From: Chloroflexota bacterium
Lineage (GTDB): Bacteria; Chloroflexota; UBA6077; CF-72
Reading direction: 5' to 3'
Length of the DNA stretch: 42,482 nucleotides
NCBI GenBank assembly: GCA_019239775.1
Contig: JAFAZN010000496.1
Span: 1-42,482 of the forward strand
Shown: in pieces, positions 1 through 8,446 of the stretch
Position numbering within the stretch: position 1 is the stretch's first letter
How the letters are laid out: every line of letters begins with the position of its first letter
Position numbers and translations under genes: made by a program
The notes under the pieces: generated by a model
Database searches by the model: none
What the model was told of the DNA's origin: nothing
What the model saw: only the letters and a program-made list of their open reading frames with translations

Positions 1-200
1 GTTTGCACTCTCAGGGGTGGCACTCCATGGGATGGCACTCCGTAGGGTTGCACTCCCGTGAGTGAGCACTCGGTGGGTCGCACTCCGTGGGGTTGCACTC
101 CCGTGAGTGAGCACTCGGTGGGTCGCACTCCGTGGGGTTGCACTCCCGTGAGTGAGCACTCGGTGGGTCGCACTCCGTGGGGTTTGCACTCCGTGAGTGG
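1..200. repeat. 15-nt minisatellite with 45-nt higher-order unit
   Basis: From base 1 to 180 the sequence falls into twelve consecutive 15-nt units sharing a GCACTC core followed by a CGTGGG-like stretch. Three different 15-mers alternate to give a 45-nt unit present three times without mismatch at 48-92, 93-137 and 138-182. A degenerate unit follows to 200. The repeat begins at the window edge, so its left end is not visible. Because 15 is a multiple of three, the minus strand stays open and would read a 15-residue Cys/Pro/Glu-rich repeat. There is no ribosome binding site or recognisable protein, so a non-coding minisatellite is the simpler reading. Confidence 0.9.
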
Positions 201-250
201 AATACCATCGAGGTACATACCTGGGTGAGACCCGTTACTGCGTAGGGACA

Positions 251-388
251 TCACTCCGTGGGGTGGCACTCGGTAGGGCTTTCACTCCGTGGGTTGGCAC
301 TCCCTGGGATGGGTACTCCGTGGGTTTGGTACTCCCGTGAAGTGGCACTCCCTGGGGTGGCCACTCCGTGGGTTGGCACTCCGTGAAG
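251..388. repeat. Degenerate continuation of the 15-nt minisatellite
   Basis: After about 50 bases without the motif (201-250), the same core returns as about nine units of 15-17 nt carrying CACTCCGTGGG-like or TACTCCGTGGG-like cores. These units differ in sequence and length, unlike the exact copies at 48-182. This suggests an older, diverged flank next to a recently amplified centre. The array stops about 60 bases downstream of the solute-binding protein stop codon (at 448, minus strand). Nothing else was recognised in the first 447 bases. Confidence 0.8.
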
Positions 389-447
389 GTCCGCACCAGT
401 GCGCGTCACGCGTCGCCTGCGGTGCGCACGCCGAGCAGCGCGTGGCC

Positions 448-2037
448 TCAGCTCTTCGACAGCATGAACGGGTTGACCCGCCATGCGGGATTCCACACGT
501 ACCCGCCGATATTCGCGCGGGTCGCAATGTAAACGCCCGGCTGGATGACCGCCGCCCATGGACCGCTCTGCTGCAGGTAATCCTGCACCTGCTGCCACTC
601 CTGCGCGCGCCTGGCGTTGTCCGTCTCCACGTTGATCTGATCCCGCAGCTGCTGGATCGACGGATCGGAGTTCGCATTCGTCCACGAAGCACGTTTGCCA
701 ACAATGCCCTCGGGCAAGAACGCGAGGTAATCGTTGGAGTCGAAGTAGTCCGCACCCCAGTACCAGAAACCGAGCCCCTCTTGCGCGGCACGATAGTTGG
801 CCAGCTCGGTGTTGATCTCACCCGGCTTCAACGTAACGTTGATGCCGACGTCGGCCAGGTCCGACTGGATCTTCTGGGCGAGCACGTCGAAGCTCACCCC
901 ATCGTGGCTGAAGTTGGTCGGATACTGCAGGTCGATGTCGAAGCCGTTCGGATAGCCAGCTTGCGCCAGGAGACTCTGCGCCATGGCGGTGTCACGCCTG
1001 AAGGCATGGTCCGGTCCATACGCACCGAGGAACCCGACAGGTAGAACCGTCGGAGGCGTGACGGCGGGTCCACCCACAAGCTCGTTGATACCCGCGTAGT
1101 CGAGCGCGTAGCGAATCGCAAGCTGGACCTGCGGATTGGCCATCACGCCCGACTGCAGATCCGGGTTCTCGTTCATGAGCAGGAAGAACAGGTCCGTTCC
1201 GACGCCCTGGACAACCTTCAAGCGTGGGTCCGCCTGCAGGTCCGACACGGAATCCGGCGCAACTTCGGTCGCTATGTCGATGTCGCCCGCCTGCAGGGTC
1301 AGCTTCTCGGCGGCGGCGGTCGGAATATTCCGGTAGATCACCCGATCGAACGGCGCATCGCCTCCCCAATAGGCGCTGGACTTCACCAGGTCGATCTCAC
1401 TCTCGGGCGTCCACTTCGTCAGCACGAAGGGGCCGGTGCCGGCGGAGTTCTGGTTCAGCCATTGCTCGGCCGTATCTGTCGTCGCGGCGTCAGCCGCATT
1501 CGTCCCGCCGTGCGCTTGCACCGTCTTACTGTCGAGCACCGCGAAGACGCCGAAGCTGGACTTGGAGATAAACGCCGGGTCCGGGTCGGTCTTCGTGATG
1601 CGCACGGTCACTGGGTCGACGGCGTCAACACTGGCGATCCCATCCAGCAGAAACGACGGATTGCCTTTGATGGCGATGGCCCGCTCCAGCGACCACTTCA
1701 CATCGGCCGAGGTCATGTCGTTGCCCGACGGCTGGAACTTCACACCGGGGCGCAGATGGAACGTGAAGACCTTCGCATCAGGACTGACATCCCAGCTGGT
1801 TGCAAGATCAGGCACGACCTGGCTGATGTCGTTGTCACTGAGCGTGACCAGGGTGTTGTAGGTCGCCTTGTGCACCATGCCCGTGGTCAGCTCGAAGCCA
1901 CGCGCTGGGTCCAGCGACTTCACGTCGAAGGCCGTGCCAACCACCAGCGTCTTCGGGTCTGAGGCAGTCTGCGCAGCCACGCCAGAAGCGCTGCTCGCTA
2001 CGAGCAGGAGGCCAAGAATCAAAGGGAGGAAACGCAT
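448..2037 (-). CDS. ABC transporter substrate-binding protein, peptide/nickel family (SBP_bac_5)
   Basis: About 529 residues. It starts with a hydrophobic Sec signal peptide (residues 1 to about 22, ending near SGVAAQ) and continues with the family 5 solute-binding fold (DppA/OppA/NikA type). Typical features are the opening block on placing the substrate 'at the end of the reaction' region, the KSSAYWGG segment, the DPRLKVV segment and the late RAQEWQQVQDYL helix. It would bind peptides or other small organic solutes outside the membrane. ATG at 2037 is chosen because it opens the signal peptide; the frame stays open 42 codons further upstream but that part is not signal-like. It lies 41 bases downstream of the DUF885 gene on the same strand. 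No permease or ATPase gene is adjacent in view. The substrate cannot be read from sequence. Confidence 0.9.
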   Translation of the reverse strand: MRFLPLILGLLLVASSASGVAAQTASDPKTLVVGTAFDVKSLDPARGFELTTGMVHKATYNTLVTLSDNDISQVVPDLATSWDVSPDAKVFTFHLRPGVKFQPSGNDMTSADVKWSLERAIAIKGNPSFLLDGIASVDAVDPVTVRITKTDPDPAFISKSSFGVFAVLDSKTVQAHGGTNAADAATTDTAEQWLNQNSAGTGPFVLTKWTPESEIDLVKSSAYWGGDAPFDRVIYRNIPTAAAEKLTLQAGDIDIATEVAPDSVSDLQADPRLKVVQGVGTDLFFLLMNENPDLQSGVMANPQVQLAIRYALDYAGINELVGGPAVTPPTVLPVGFLGAYGPDHAFRRDTAMAQSLLAQAGYPNGFDIDLQYPTNFSHDGVSFDVLAQKIQSDLADVGINVTLKPGEINTELANYRAAQEGLGFWYWGADYFDSNDYLAFLPEGIVGKRASWTNANSDPSIQQLRDQINVETDNARRAQEWQQVQDYLQQSGPWAAVIQPGVYIATRANIGGYVWNPAWRVNPFMLSKS

Positions 2038-2078
2038 GGAGCGGTAAGGTACCACCTCACACCACCTGGATACGGCTC

Positions 2079-3710
2079 TTACACGGAGAAGGCGGGTACC
2101 TGGTCGTTCAGGCCAAGCGACTCCCACCGCTGCAGCGCGATGGGCACGTTGCCGTTGTCCCACAGCCGATCGTGGAATTCGCGGAGCCTGAACGCCTGTC
2201 CCTGAGCTCGCCGTGCATCGGCGAGGTATCCGACGACCTGCAGCTTTCCTGTTTGATACGTGATAGCCTGCCCTGGCTCGGAAGCGAAGAACGACGCTTC
2301 CTCGCGCGCCGTATCGGCATCCATCGGGACGCGCGATGCCAGCTCCGCCGCGGCACTCTCGATCGTGAGCTGGCCCAGCGCGAGCCGGATATCGATATCC
2401 ACGCGGATCGCGCGCAGCCGCATGAAGTTGTAGATGATCTCCCGCGACCGAGGACTGTCGTCGAAGAGTCCAGCCTGCAAGAGCATTTCCTCAGCGTAGA
2501 AGCCGATGCCTTCGTTCGAACCCGAGTCGTAATAGAAGCGCCGCAGGCCGTTCGGCTGGTGCCACGAGCGAGCCAGCTGGTAGTAGTGCACGCCTTCGTG
2601 GGCGATCAGCGTGCGCGCGTCGCGCGCCATGGCCAGGTAGAAGTAGGGCAGGTCGGGTGTCGGCTCAGGAATGTAATGCACCCCGTCCTCATCCAACCGC
2701 GCTGCCGACGTGAGATCGTCAAAAACTCCACTTCCGCGGAGCGGCGCCAGATACGTGGGCTCCGGCGCATACCTGTAATGGCGTAACCACGACGGAAACG
2801 TCAGCAGCTCGTGCTCCTCGCAGAAGCTGCGGACCTGCATCTCAGAAGTGACCTCACGCTCCACCTGCTCCCGGGCCGATGACGGCAATTTCCAAGGTGG
2901 CTCACCGCGATTGCGCAGCACTTCCATGGCTTCGAAGGCGATCGAGCGCTCCAGCTCCTGGCGTGCGCCAGCCATGATCTGCTCCGGCGTGAGATCGATG
3001 ATCGCCACCTTGCGCAGGAAGTTCACATATGCCTGGCGGCCAAGCGCCGTCTCCGACGACATGCCACCAGCACGACTGCGCAGCCACTCCGCGAACTGTT
3101 CTAGCGCGCGCGCCGCGGTGGCCATCGCCGCCTCAACGCGGTCGGCACCACTGGCGTCAAGGACTGGCACCAGCTCCGCTGCAACACGTGACAGGCGCGG
3201 CCCAACGCCCTCGAGCGCACTGAAAGCAAGCCGCGCGAATGGCGCTACCGCGTCTGTGGATAGGTTCTCTCGCCCCGCGTCGAGCGTACGTGGGATGCTC
3301 TCCACGCGGGCGAGCAGATCGGAAGTGCGCTCGGCCGTGAACGGTGGCGGCGGCAGCAGCGACTCGAACAGCGCTGTCACCGTCTGGTGCACGTAAAAGT
3401 GCGGATTGCGCTGCCAGCCCCTGAGCACATCCAGCTCCCAGCGCATTCGGGCAAGCGCCGAGCCGAGTAAGCGCCAGTCCACCTGATCTGCCACTGGGCC
3501 ACTAGCGACGGCCGTTCCCAATGCGGCGTGTTCGCGCTCGAAGCGGCTCAGCTCCCCCCGTCTGCCCTCGACGGCCTCGGCCGACCAGTCCGGCGCCCAC
3601 TTCGCCGGCCGTTCGATGCGCGGGATATCGTCGCCCGAAGACGGCTGGGTTGCCGCCCGCCACTTCCAGAACGCCTCGCCAAGGGCCTGCACATCCGCGT
3701 TCGCCACCAC
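2079..3710 (-). CDS. DUF885 family protein, putative zinc metallopeptidase
   Basis: 543 residues from a GTG start. The length and late motifs fit the DUF885 family, whose members are bacterial proteins thought to be metal-dependent peptidases. The segment LIAHEGVHYYQ carries an HExxH-type zinc motif, and a downstream YYDSGSNEGIGFYAEEM stretch supplies the usual second Glu-rich helix. Many relatives have a HEAxPGHH version, so this copy is a variant. No signal peptide is apparent. It lies upstream of, and probably co-transcribed with, the solute-binding protein, which would fit joint uptake and breakdown of peptides. The start is 17 bases from the divergent VOC gene. Family assignment is firm; peptidase activity is inferred. 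Confidence 0.8.
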   Translation of the reverse strand: MVANADVQALGEAFWKWRAATQPSSGDDIPRIERPAKWAPDWSAEAVEGRRGELSRFEREHAALGTAVASGPVADQVDWRLLGSALARMRWELDVLRGWQRNPHFYVHQTVTALFESLLPPPPFTAERTSDLLARVESIPRTLDAGRENLSTDAVAPFARLAFSALEGVGPRLSRVAAELVPVLDASGADRVEAAMATAARALEQFAEWLRSRAGGMSSETALGRQAYVNFLRKVAIIDLTPEQIMAGARQELERSIAFEAMEVLRNRGEPPWKLPSSAREQVEREVTSEMQVRSFCEEHELLTFPSWLRHYRYAPEPTYLAPLRGSGVFDDLTSAARLDEDGVHYIPEPTPDLPYFYLAMARDARTLIAHEGVHYYQLARSWHQPNGLRRFYYDSGSNEGIGFYAEEMLLQAGLFDDSPRSREIIYNFMRLRAIRVDIDIRLALGQLTIESAAAELASRVPMDADTAREEASFFASEPGQAITYQTGKLQVVGYLADARRAQGQAFRLREFHDRLWDNGNVPIALQRWESLGLNDQVPAFSV

Positions 3711-3727
3711 TGCATCACAATACAGCC

Positions 3728-4072
3728 ATGCCAGGCATTCAGCGGATTGGCAACGTCTTCTACCGTGCGCCCGACCTCGACGCCGCGGTGCGCTTTTATA
3801 CCCACGTCATGGGCCTCTCGTTGAAGTTCCGCGATGGGGACCACTGGGCAGCCTTCGACGTGGGCGGACTCACTCTCGCCGTGGAAGGCGGCCAACGCGG
3901 TGGACCAGGCGGTGCCACCGTCAGCCTACGCGTGGATGGCCTCGACGACGTCGTCGATCAACTGCGCGCCAGAGGCGCCACCGTGGGCGAGGTCGAAGCC
4001 GGCCCACACGAGCGCCGCGCCAACTTGACCGATCCCGCCGGCAACACGCTGGTGCTGTACGAACCGACGTAG
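3728..4072 (+). CDS. VOC family (glyoxalase/bleomycin resistance-like) protein
   Basis: 114 residues, a single vicinal-oxygen-chelate module. The N-terminal RIGNVFYRAPDLDAAVRFY block followed by VMGLSLKFRDGDHWAAFDVGG, and the C-terminal DPAGNTLVLYEPT strand, are typical. In VOC enzymes the metal ligands are His/Glu residues at strand ends. Here the C-terminal Glu (YEPT) is visible, but the usual first His is replaced by Asn (GNVFY), so metal binding is uncertain. The ATG at 3728 gives a complete domain; the open frame upstream overlaps the divergent DUF885 gene. The substrate is unknown. Confidence 0.8.
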   Translation: MPGIQRIGNVFYRAPDLDAAVRFYTHVMGLSLKFRDGDHWAAFDVGGLTLAVEGGQRGGPGGATVSLRVDGLDDVVDQLRARGATVGEVEAGPHERRANLTDPAGNTLVLYEPT

Positions 4073-4108
4073 CGGAAAGGGTCCTGGACTCTTTTGAACG
4101 TGACCTAG

Positions 4109-5209
4109 TTAGAGGTCGCGCATACGCGGCAGCACCTTGGTGCCGAATAGCTCGATGGCTTTGCGCAGCTTGTCGGCGCCCACGGGCTGAAAGATCAGGT
4201 CCAGAATCCCGCAGCCAAGCGAATCCCGAATCGCGCGGATCTGCGAGAGAACCGTCTCCGGCGAGCCCGCCAGCAATTGGCCAAGTTCGATGCGGTCCGC
4301 CAGCGTGTGCGGCTGGAGTCGGCCGCGCTGATTGACCACGTCGCGACCGTAGTACCCAAGATTTGCCACCGTGTCATCCAACACGCGGTTCGACAGCGCA
4401 AAGCCGGCGCGCAGCTCGTTGGCACCAGTGGCAACGAGATCGTCCATCGCCTGTTCGTCGGTGTCCGCCACGTGCACCGTCAGCCGGTACAAGACATCAG
4501 TAGCCGAAGGCGTCCAGCCATACAGAGAGGTAGCTTGCGAGCGGTAATACGCCGCAGCGTTTGAGGCCAGCGGCAACGTCGTCACCGCGAAGCCGATCTT
4601 CAAATGGTTACGCGCGGCAAATTCACCCGACTCAGGCGACGACCCGGACATGTAAATCGGCGGATGCGGCTTCTGCACCGGCCGCGGCCAGATCGAGATT
4701 GCACGGTACTCGAAGTACCGACCCTGCCAGCCAAACGGTTGCGGCTCCGTCCATGCCTTGACGATCAGCTCGAGCGCTTCTTCAAATCGCTCACGCGATT
4801 CCGCCGGATTGACGTGATACGTGACATATTCGTTGGATGTACCACGCAGCATGCCTGCTACCACCCGACCCGACGTCAGCGTGTCCAGCATCGCGAACTC
4901 TTCGGCCACCCGCACCGGGTTCAGGATCGGCACGTTCGCGCCAAGCAGCGCAATCTTGGCGTTCTTCACACGCTGGGTCAGCGCGCCGGCCATGACCATC
5001 GGATTCGGCGTTAGCGACATCGGCGCAAAGTGGTGCTCGGCCACCGTCACCCAGTCAAAACCCAGCTGGTCAGCCAGCTCGAACTGGGCAAGGCTGGTTG
5101 CCATCGAGCGCTCGGCGACCTCCACCGAGAAGTTGCTGGTGGGCACCGGCCAAGTGCCGCGCGGCGCCGGACCCATGTACGGCACGGGCGTGAAGATGGC
5201 TGCTTCCAC
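4109..5209 (-). CDS. LLM class flavin-dependent oxidoreductase (luciferase-like monooxygenase)
   Basis: 366 residues from a GTG start. It has the bacterial luciferase TIM-barrel signature: ADQLGFDWVTVAEHHF near the N terminus, LTQRVKNAKIALLGANVPI, VAEEFAMLDTLTSGRV, and the PRPVQKPHPPIYMSG strand. Family members use FMNH2 or reduced F420 to oxygenate or reduce organic substrates. cofC and cofD elsewhere in the window make F420 use possible but do not prove it. It is divergent from the extradiol dioxygenase operon, with 51 bases and a perfect palindrome between the starts, so shared control is likely. An upstream in-frame stop limits the start to this GTG or something internal. Confidence 0.88.
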   Translation of the reverse strand: MEAAIFTPVPYMGPAPRGTWPVPTSNFSVEVAERSMATSLAQFELADQLGFDWVTVAEHHFAPMSLTPNPMVMAGALTQRVKNAKIALLGANVPILNPVRVAEEFAMLDTLTSGRVVAGMLRGTSNEYVTYHVNPAESRERFEEALELIVKAWTEPQPFGWQGRYFEYRAISIWPRPVQKPHPPIYMSGSSPESGEFAARNHLKIGFAVTTLPLASNAAAYYRSQATSLYGWTPSATDVLYRLTVHVADTDEQAMDDLVATGANELRAGFALSNRVLDDTVANLGYYGRDVVNQRGRLQPHTLADRIELGQLLAGSPETVLSQIRAIRDSLGCGILDLIFQPVGADKLRKAIELFGTKVLPRMRDL

Positions 5210-5223
5210 GTCGCCTCGGATGC

Positions 5224-5238
5224 TAATGTATCACATTA
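5224..5238. promoter_or_regulatory. Candidate operator: perfect 6-3-6 palindrome
   Basis: TAATGT-ATC-ACATTA is a perfect inverted repeat in the 51-base gap between the divergent monooxygenase (start 5209) and dioxygenase (start 5261). It is AT-rich in a GC-rich context. Its centre contains GT-N3-AC, the core of sites bound by FadR-subfamily GntR regulators, and such a regulator is the last gene of the operon. An AAGGAG ribosome binding site follows at 5244-5249. The link to that regulator is inference. Confidence 0.6.
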
Positions 5239-5260
5239 ACTTGAAGGAGTGATCCCGCCC

Positions 5261-6340
5261 ATGGCCAAGATCGTGCTCGGCATTGGAACCTCGCACACCC
5301 CATTGCTCTCGCTGCCGCCAGAGATGTGGGAGGAGTACGCCACCGGCGACTCACGCAATCCCGAGTTGGCCTTTCCGCCAGACGGCCTCATCCGACCCTT
5401 CGACCAAGCGGTCGAGTGGTTGAAGTCTGAAGGCAGGTCGAAATACTCCGGCTCTGAGCCGTTCAAAGACCAATCGGCGCGCTTCAAGACCGCGCTCGAT
5501 ACCCTTGCCTCCACGCTGCAGCAGGCCGAGCCGGACATCACGGTCATCATCAGCGACGACCAGGACGAGTGGTTCTACGAGCACAACATGCCGCGGTTCG
5601 CCGTCTATTGGGGCGAGTCGGTGCCGCTCATTCCGCGCGGACAGGTGGGCAATGCTGGCAACGCGGTTATGACCAAGGCCATCGCCTCCGGTTACGGGGA
5701 GTATCCGATGGACGTGCCGGTGGCCAGCCACTTCGGCCGCTTCCTGGTGGAGTACCTGTGCGAGCACGAGTTCGACCCGGCGCACATCACCCATGCGCGA
5801 CAGCCATATGGGGGAAAGGTCGCCCGCCGTTATCCGACACCGGACGGTGAGCTCAAGACCGTCCGCGAGACCGCGGACCACGACCAGGGGCTGCCGCACG
5901 GCTACGCCTTCGTGGTGAAGCGGCTGTTTGACAGCAAGCCACGACCAATCCTGCCGGTGTTCCAGAACACCTGCTATCCGCCGAATACGCCGTCGGCGAA
6001 GCGCTCGTATCAGTTTGGGCAGGCAATTGGTGCGGCGATTCGGGCCTGGGACGAGCCCGCGCGCGTGGCGGTCGTTGCCTCAGGTGGCTTGAGTCACTTC
6101 GTGGTGGACGAGGACCAGGACCGCAAGGTGCTCGGCGCTCTGGAGCGAAAAGACGCCGAAACGCTGAAGGGAATTCCAGGAGCGGGGCTGCACTCGGCGG
6201 CATCCGAAACGCTGAACTGGATCAGCGTTGGCGGCGTCATGGAGCAAGAGCCGCTCAAGTTCGAGCTACTTGACTACGTACCCGTCTACCGCACCCCCGC
6301 CAACACCGGCGGCGGCTGGGCCTTCGGACGGTGGCAGTAA
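5261..6340 (+). CDS. Class III extradiol ring-cleavage dioxygenase (LigB/DODA family)
   Basis: 359 residues from ATG at 5261, with AAGGAG 11 bases upstream. A GTG four codons earlier is less likely because it overlaps the Shine-Dalgarno. The LigB-type fold is recognised by IGTSHTPLL at residues 7-15, whose His corresponds to an Fe(II) ligand, a central DDQDEWFYEHNMPRF segment, and VVASGGLSHFV, whose His matches the catalytic base in LigB. These enzymes cleave catecholic rings next to the hydroxyls. It is longer than protocatechuate 4,5-dioxygenase beta (about 300 residues). It heads an operon with a Rieske oxygenase (4-base gap), a hydrolase and a GntR regulator. The exact catechol is not predictable. 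Confidence 0.88.
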   Translation: MAKIVLGIGTSHTPLLSLPPEMWEEYATGDSRNPELAFPPDGLIRPFDQAVEWLKSEGRSKYSGSEPFKDQSARFKTALDTLASTLQQAEPDITVIISDDQDEWFYEHNMPRFAVYWGESVPLIPRGQVGNAGNAVMTKAIASGYGEYPMDVPVASHFGRFLVEYLCEHEFDPAHITHARQPYGGKVARRYPTPDGELKTVRETADHDQGLPHGYAFVVKRLFDSKPRPILPVFQNTCYPPNTPSAKRSYQFGQAIGAAIRAWDEPARVAVVASGGLSHFVVDEDQDRKVLGALERKDAETLKGIPGAGLHSAASETLNWISVGGVMEQEPLKFELLDYVPVYRTPANTGGGWAFGRWQ

Positions 6341-6344
6341 CTCC

Positions 6345-7646
6345 ATGCTGAGCTCCGAACAAAATCGTGCTCTCATGGAAGTTGGCCCTGGAACATTGAT
6401 GGGCAACCTCCTTCGCTGGTATTGGACTCCGTTCGCTGCAGCCGGCGAGATGGACCAGAAACCCATCAAACCCATTCGGCTGATGGGCGAGGATCTCGTT
6501 CTCTACAAGGACAAATCCGGCACCTATGGCCTGGTCGACAGGCATTGCCCGCATCGCCGGGCGGACATGTCTTACGGCTGGGTGGAGGAATGCGGCCTCC
6601 GCTGCAATTATCATGGCTGGAAGTTCGACGAATCCGGTGCGTGCATCCATCAGCCATTCGAAGAAATCGCCCATCCAGACGCGCGCTTCAAAGAACGCAT
6701 CACCATCAAGTCGTATCCAGTCAAAGAATGCGCCGGTTTGCTCTGGGCGTACATGGGACCTCTCCCCGCTCCAGAATTGCCGGTGTGGGAACCCTTCACG
6801 TGGGGCAACGGTTTCGTCCAGGTGGTGCTGAGCGAAATCCCGTGCAACTGGTTCCAGTGCCAGGAAAATTCGATCGATCCGGTTCACTTCGAGTGGCTGC
6901 ACGACAATTGGGCACAGCAGCTGCGCGGTCAGACGAACGGGAAAAAACCGGCCAGCCACCTGCGCATTGCGTTCGACGAATTCGAACATGGCTTCACGTA
7001 CCGGCGCATCCGCGAAGGTCAATCCGAGAATGACGAGCTGTGGACGGTCGGCCGGACCTGTCTTTGGCCGAACTGTCTGTTCACCGGCAACCACTTCGAG
7101 TGGCGCGTGCCAATTGACGACGACAACACGCTCAGCGTTGGCTGGTTCTTCGACCGCATTCCCGAGGAGATGGAGCCATTCCATCAGGAGCGCATCCCCT
7201 GGTGGTACGGTCCGATCAAAGACGAGAAAACCGGTCGCTGGCTGGACTCGCACGTTATGAACCAGGACTTCGTGGCCTGGGTCGGCCAGGGCACCATTGC
7301 CGATCGCACGCAGGAGCACCTGGGCGAAAGTGACCGGGGCATCATCTTGATGCGCCGGCGGTTGTTGGAGGAAGCCGAACGGGTACGCGACGGGCACGAG
7401 CCGAAGTCGGTGATTCGCGATCCAAAAGAAGCGCGTTTCGTTTCGCTACCGATTATTGGCCGCGACTTTTTCCTCGCCGGTTACTCGATGCGCGATGTCG
7501 CGAACGGTAATGCCGGCTTCCGGTATCCGAAGAGCTTCGTTTTCCAGGCAGGTCAACCGGAGGAGATCGGCGAGGCCTACCGCGACGCGATGGGGATGAA
7601 GCCAGACGGCACGCCAAACCTCGATCGGCTCGCGGCCCGCGCGTGA
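6345..7646 (+). CDS. Rieske [2Fe-2S] aromatic ring oxygenase, alpha subunit (phthalate/vanillate type)
   Basis: 433 residues. The Rieske cluster ligands are Cys68-x-His70 and Cys87-x2-His90 (HCPH and CNYH). The mononuclear iron site is in NSIDPVHFEWLH (His181, His186), with a later Asp in NQDFVAWVGQG. The long N-terminal LMEVGPGTLMGNLLRWYWTPF block is typical of the phthalate 4,5-dioxygenase group, which are single-subunit oxygenases served by a separate reductase. No ferredoxin or reductase gene is seen in the window. The start lies four bases after the dioxygenase stop, and the stop overlaps the next start as GTGA. A role in hydroxylating or demethylating an aromatic acid before ring cleavage is inferred. 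Confidence 0.92.
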   Translation: MLSSEQNRALMEVGPGTLMGNLLRWYWTPFAAAGEMDQKPIKPIRLMGEDLVLYKDKSGTYGLVDRHCPHRRADMSYGWVEECGLRCNYHGWKFDESGACIHQPFEEIAHPDARFKERITIKSYPVKECAGLLWAYMGPLPAPELPVWEPFTWGNGFVQVVLSEIPCNWFQCQENSIDPVHFEWLHDNWAQQLRGQTNGKKPASHLRIAFDEFEHGFTYRRIREGQSENDELWTVGRTCLWPNCLFTGNHFEWRVPIDDDNTLSVGWFFDRIPEEMEPFHQERIPWWYGPIKDEKTGRWLDSHVMNQDFVAWVGQGTIADRTQEHLGESDRGIILMRRRLLEEAERVRDGHEPKSVIRDPKEARFVSLPIIGRDFFLAGYSMRDVANGNAGFRYPKSFVFQAGQPEEIGEAYRDAMGMKPDGTPNLDRLAARA

Positions 7647-8446
7647 CCGAAACGCTGGAGCGCACAGAGTTCGCCGAACACCGCGTCGACACGGACGGTT
7701 TCTCCATCCGGTACATGGAAGCGGGCACTGGTCCACCCCTCGTGTGGCTGCATCACGCCGGTGGCCCGCGCCTTTCCGGTGCCCATCACCTCCTCGCCAA
7801 CACCTTCCGCGTTATCGCGTTCGAGGTTCCAGGTTACGGAGCCGGTTCTCCCAACGAACGCAGCACCTCGATGGCAGAACTCGGCGCAACCATGATGGGG
7901 GCTGCCAAGGCGCTGGGCTTGGAGCGATTCAACCTGTGGGGCACCTCCTTCGGTGGTGCGCTCGCGTTCTGGACCGCGTGCGCATCGCCCGATTCCATCG
8001 AGGCATTGGTCCTCGAGTCGCCAGGCCTGCTGCCTCCGCCCGACGGGTTCCCGCCAATTAGCACGCCGGAGGAGCTGCACCGATACACGTTCGCGCATCC
8101 GGAGCGACACGCGATGGCGCCACCGCTCGATCCGGAGCTGCGCAATCAGCGGCGAGCGCTGCTCGAGCGCCTCGAACCCTTTGGCGGCGAAGAAGCGGAA
8201 CGCCGCATGGCCGAACTGGATGTTCCGACCCTGGTCATTTTTGGTACACGCGATCGTCTCACGCCGCCAGAGCTCGGCCGCGTCTATCGGGAGCGCATGC
8301 CGCGCTGCCAATTCGTGTTGCTCTACGACGTCGGGCACGACGCGGCGGCAGAGCGACCGGAGGCCTTTGTCAGCCTCGTCGGCGATTTTCTCGTGCGGCG
8401 CGAGGCATTCATCGTCGCCGACAGAAGCTCACTGCTCCACCCATGA
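7643..8446 (+). CDS. Alpha/beta hydrolase, likely C-C or ester hydrolase of ring-cleavage products
   Basis: 267 residues from a GTG start overlapping the Rieske stop by four bases. The hydrolase fold is clear: an oxyanion-hole strand PPLVWLHHAGGP, the nucleophile elbow GTSFGG (Ser), an acid residue in FGTRDRLTPP, and the catalytic His in YDVGHDAAAERPEAF. The size and operon position match the MhpC/BphD-type hydrolases that split meta-cleavage products, though an esterase role is equally possible. Tight overlap at both ends (GTGA in, ATGA out) shows translational coupling within the operon. Confidence 0.85.
   Translation: MTETLERTEFAEHRVDTDGFSIRYMEAGTGPPLVWLHHAGGPRLSGAHHLLANTFRVIAFEVPGYGAGSPNERSTSMAELGATMMGAAKALGLERFNLWGTSFGGALAFWTACASPDSIEALVLESPGLLPPPDGFPPISTPEELHRYTFAHPERHAMAPPLDPELRNQRRALLERLEPFGGEEAERRMAELDVPTLVIFGTRDRLTPPELGRVYRERMPRCQFVLLYDVGHDAAAERPEAFVSLVGDFLVRREAFIVADRSSLLHP

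Noticed and set aside
1..200. CRISPR array
   Set aside because: Units are contiguous 15-mers without unique spacers, and no cas genes are near.
11..208. Protein-coding gene made of the repeat on the minus strand
   Set aside because: Open only because the repeat length is a multiple of three; no ribosome site, no family, and no matching units in real genes.
289..1044. 251-residue plus-strand gene
   Set aside because: Antisense to the solute-binding protein, begins in the repeats, no recognisable domain.
6255..7397. 380-residue minus-strand gene
   Set aside because: Antisense shadow of the Rieske oxygenase, whose motifs are intact.
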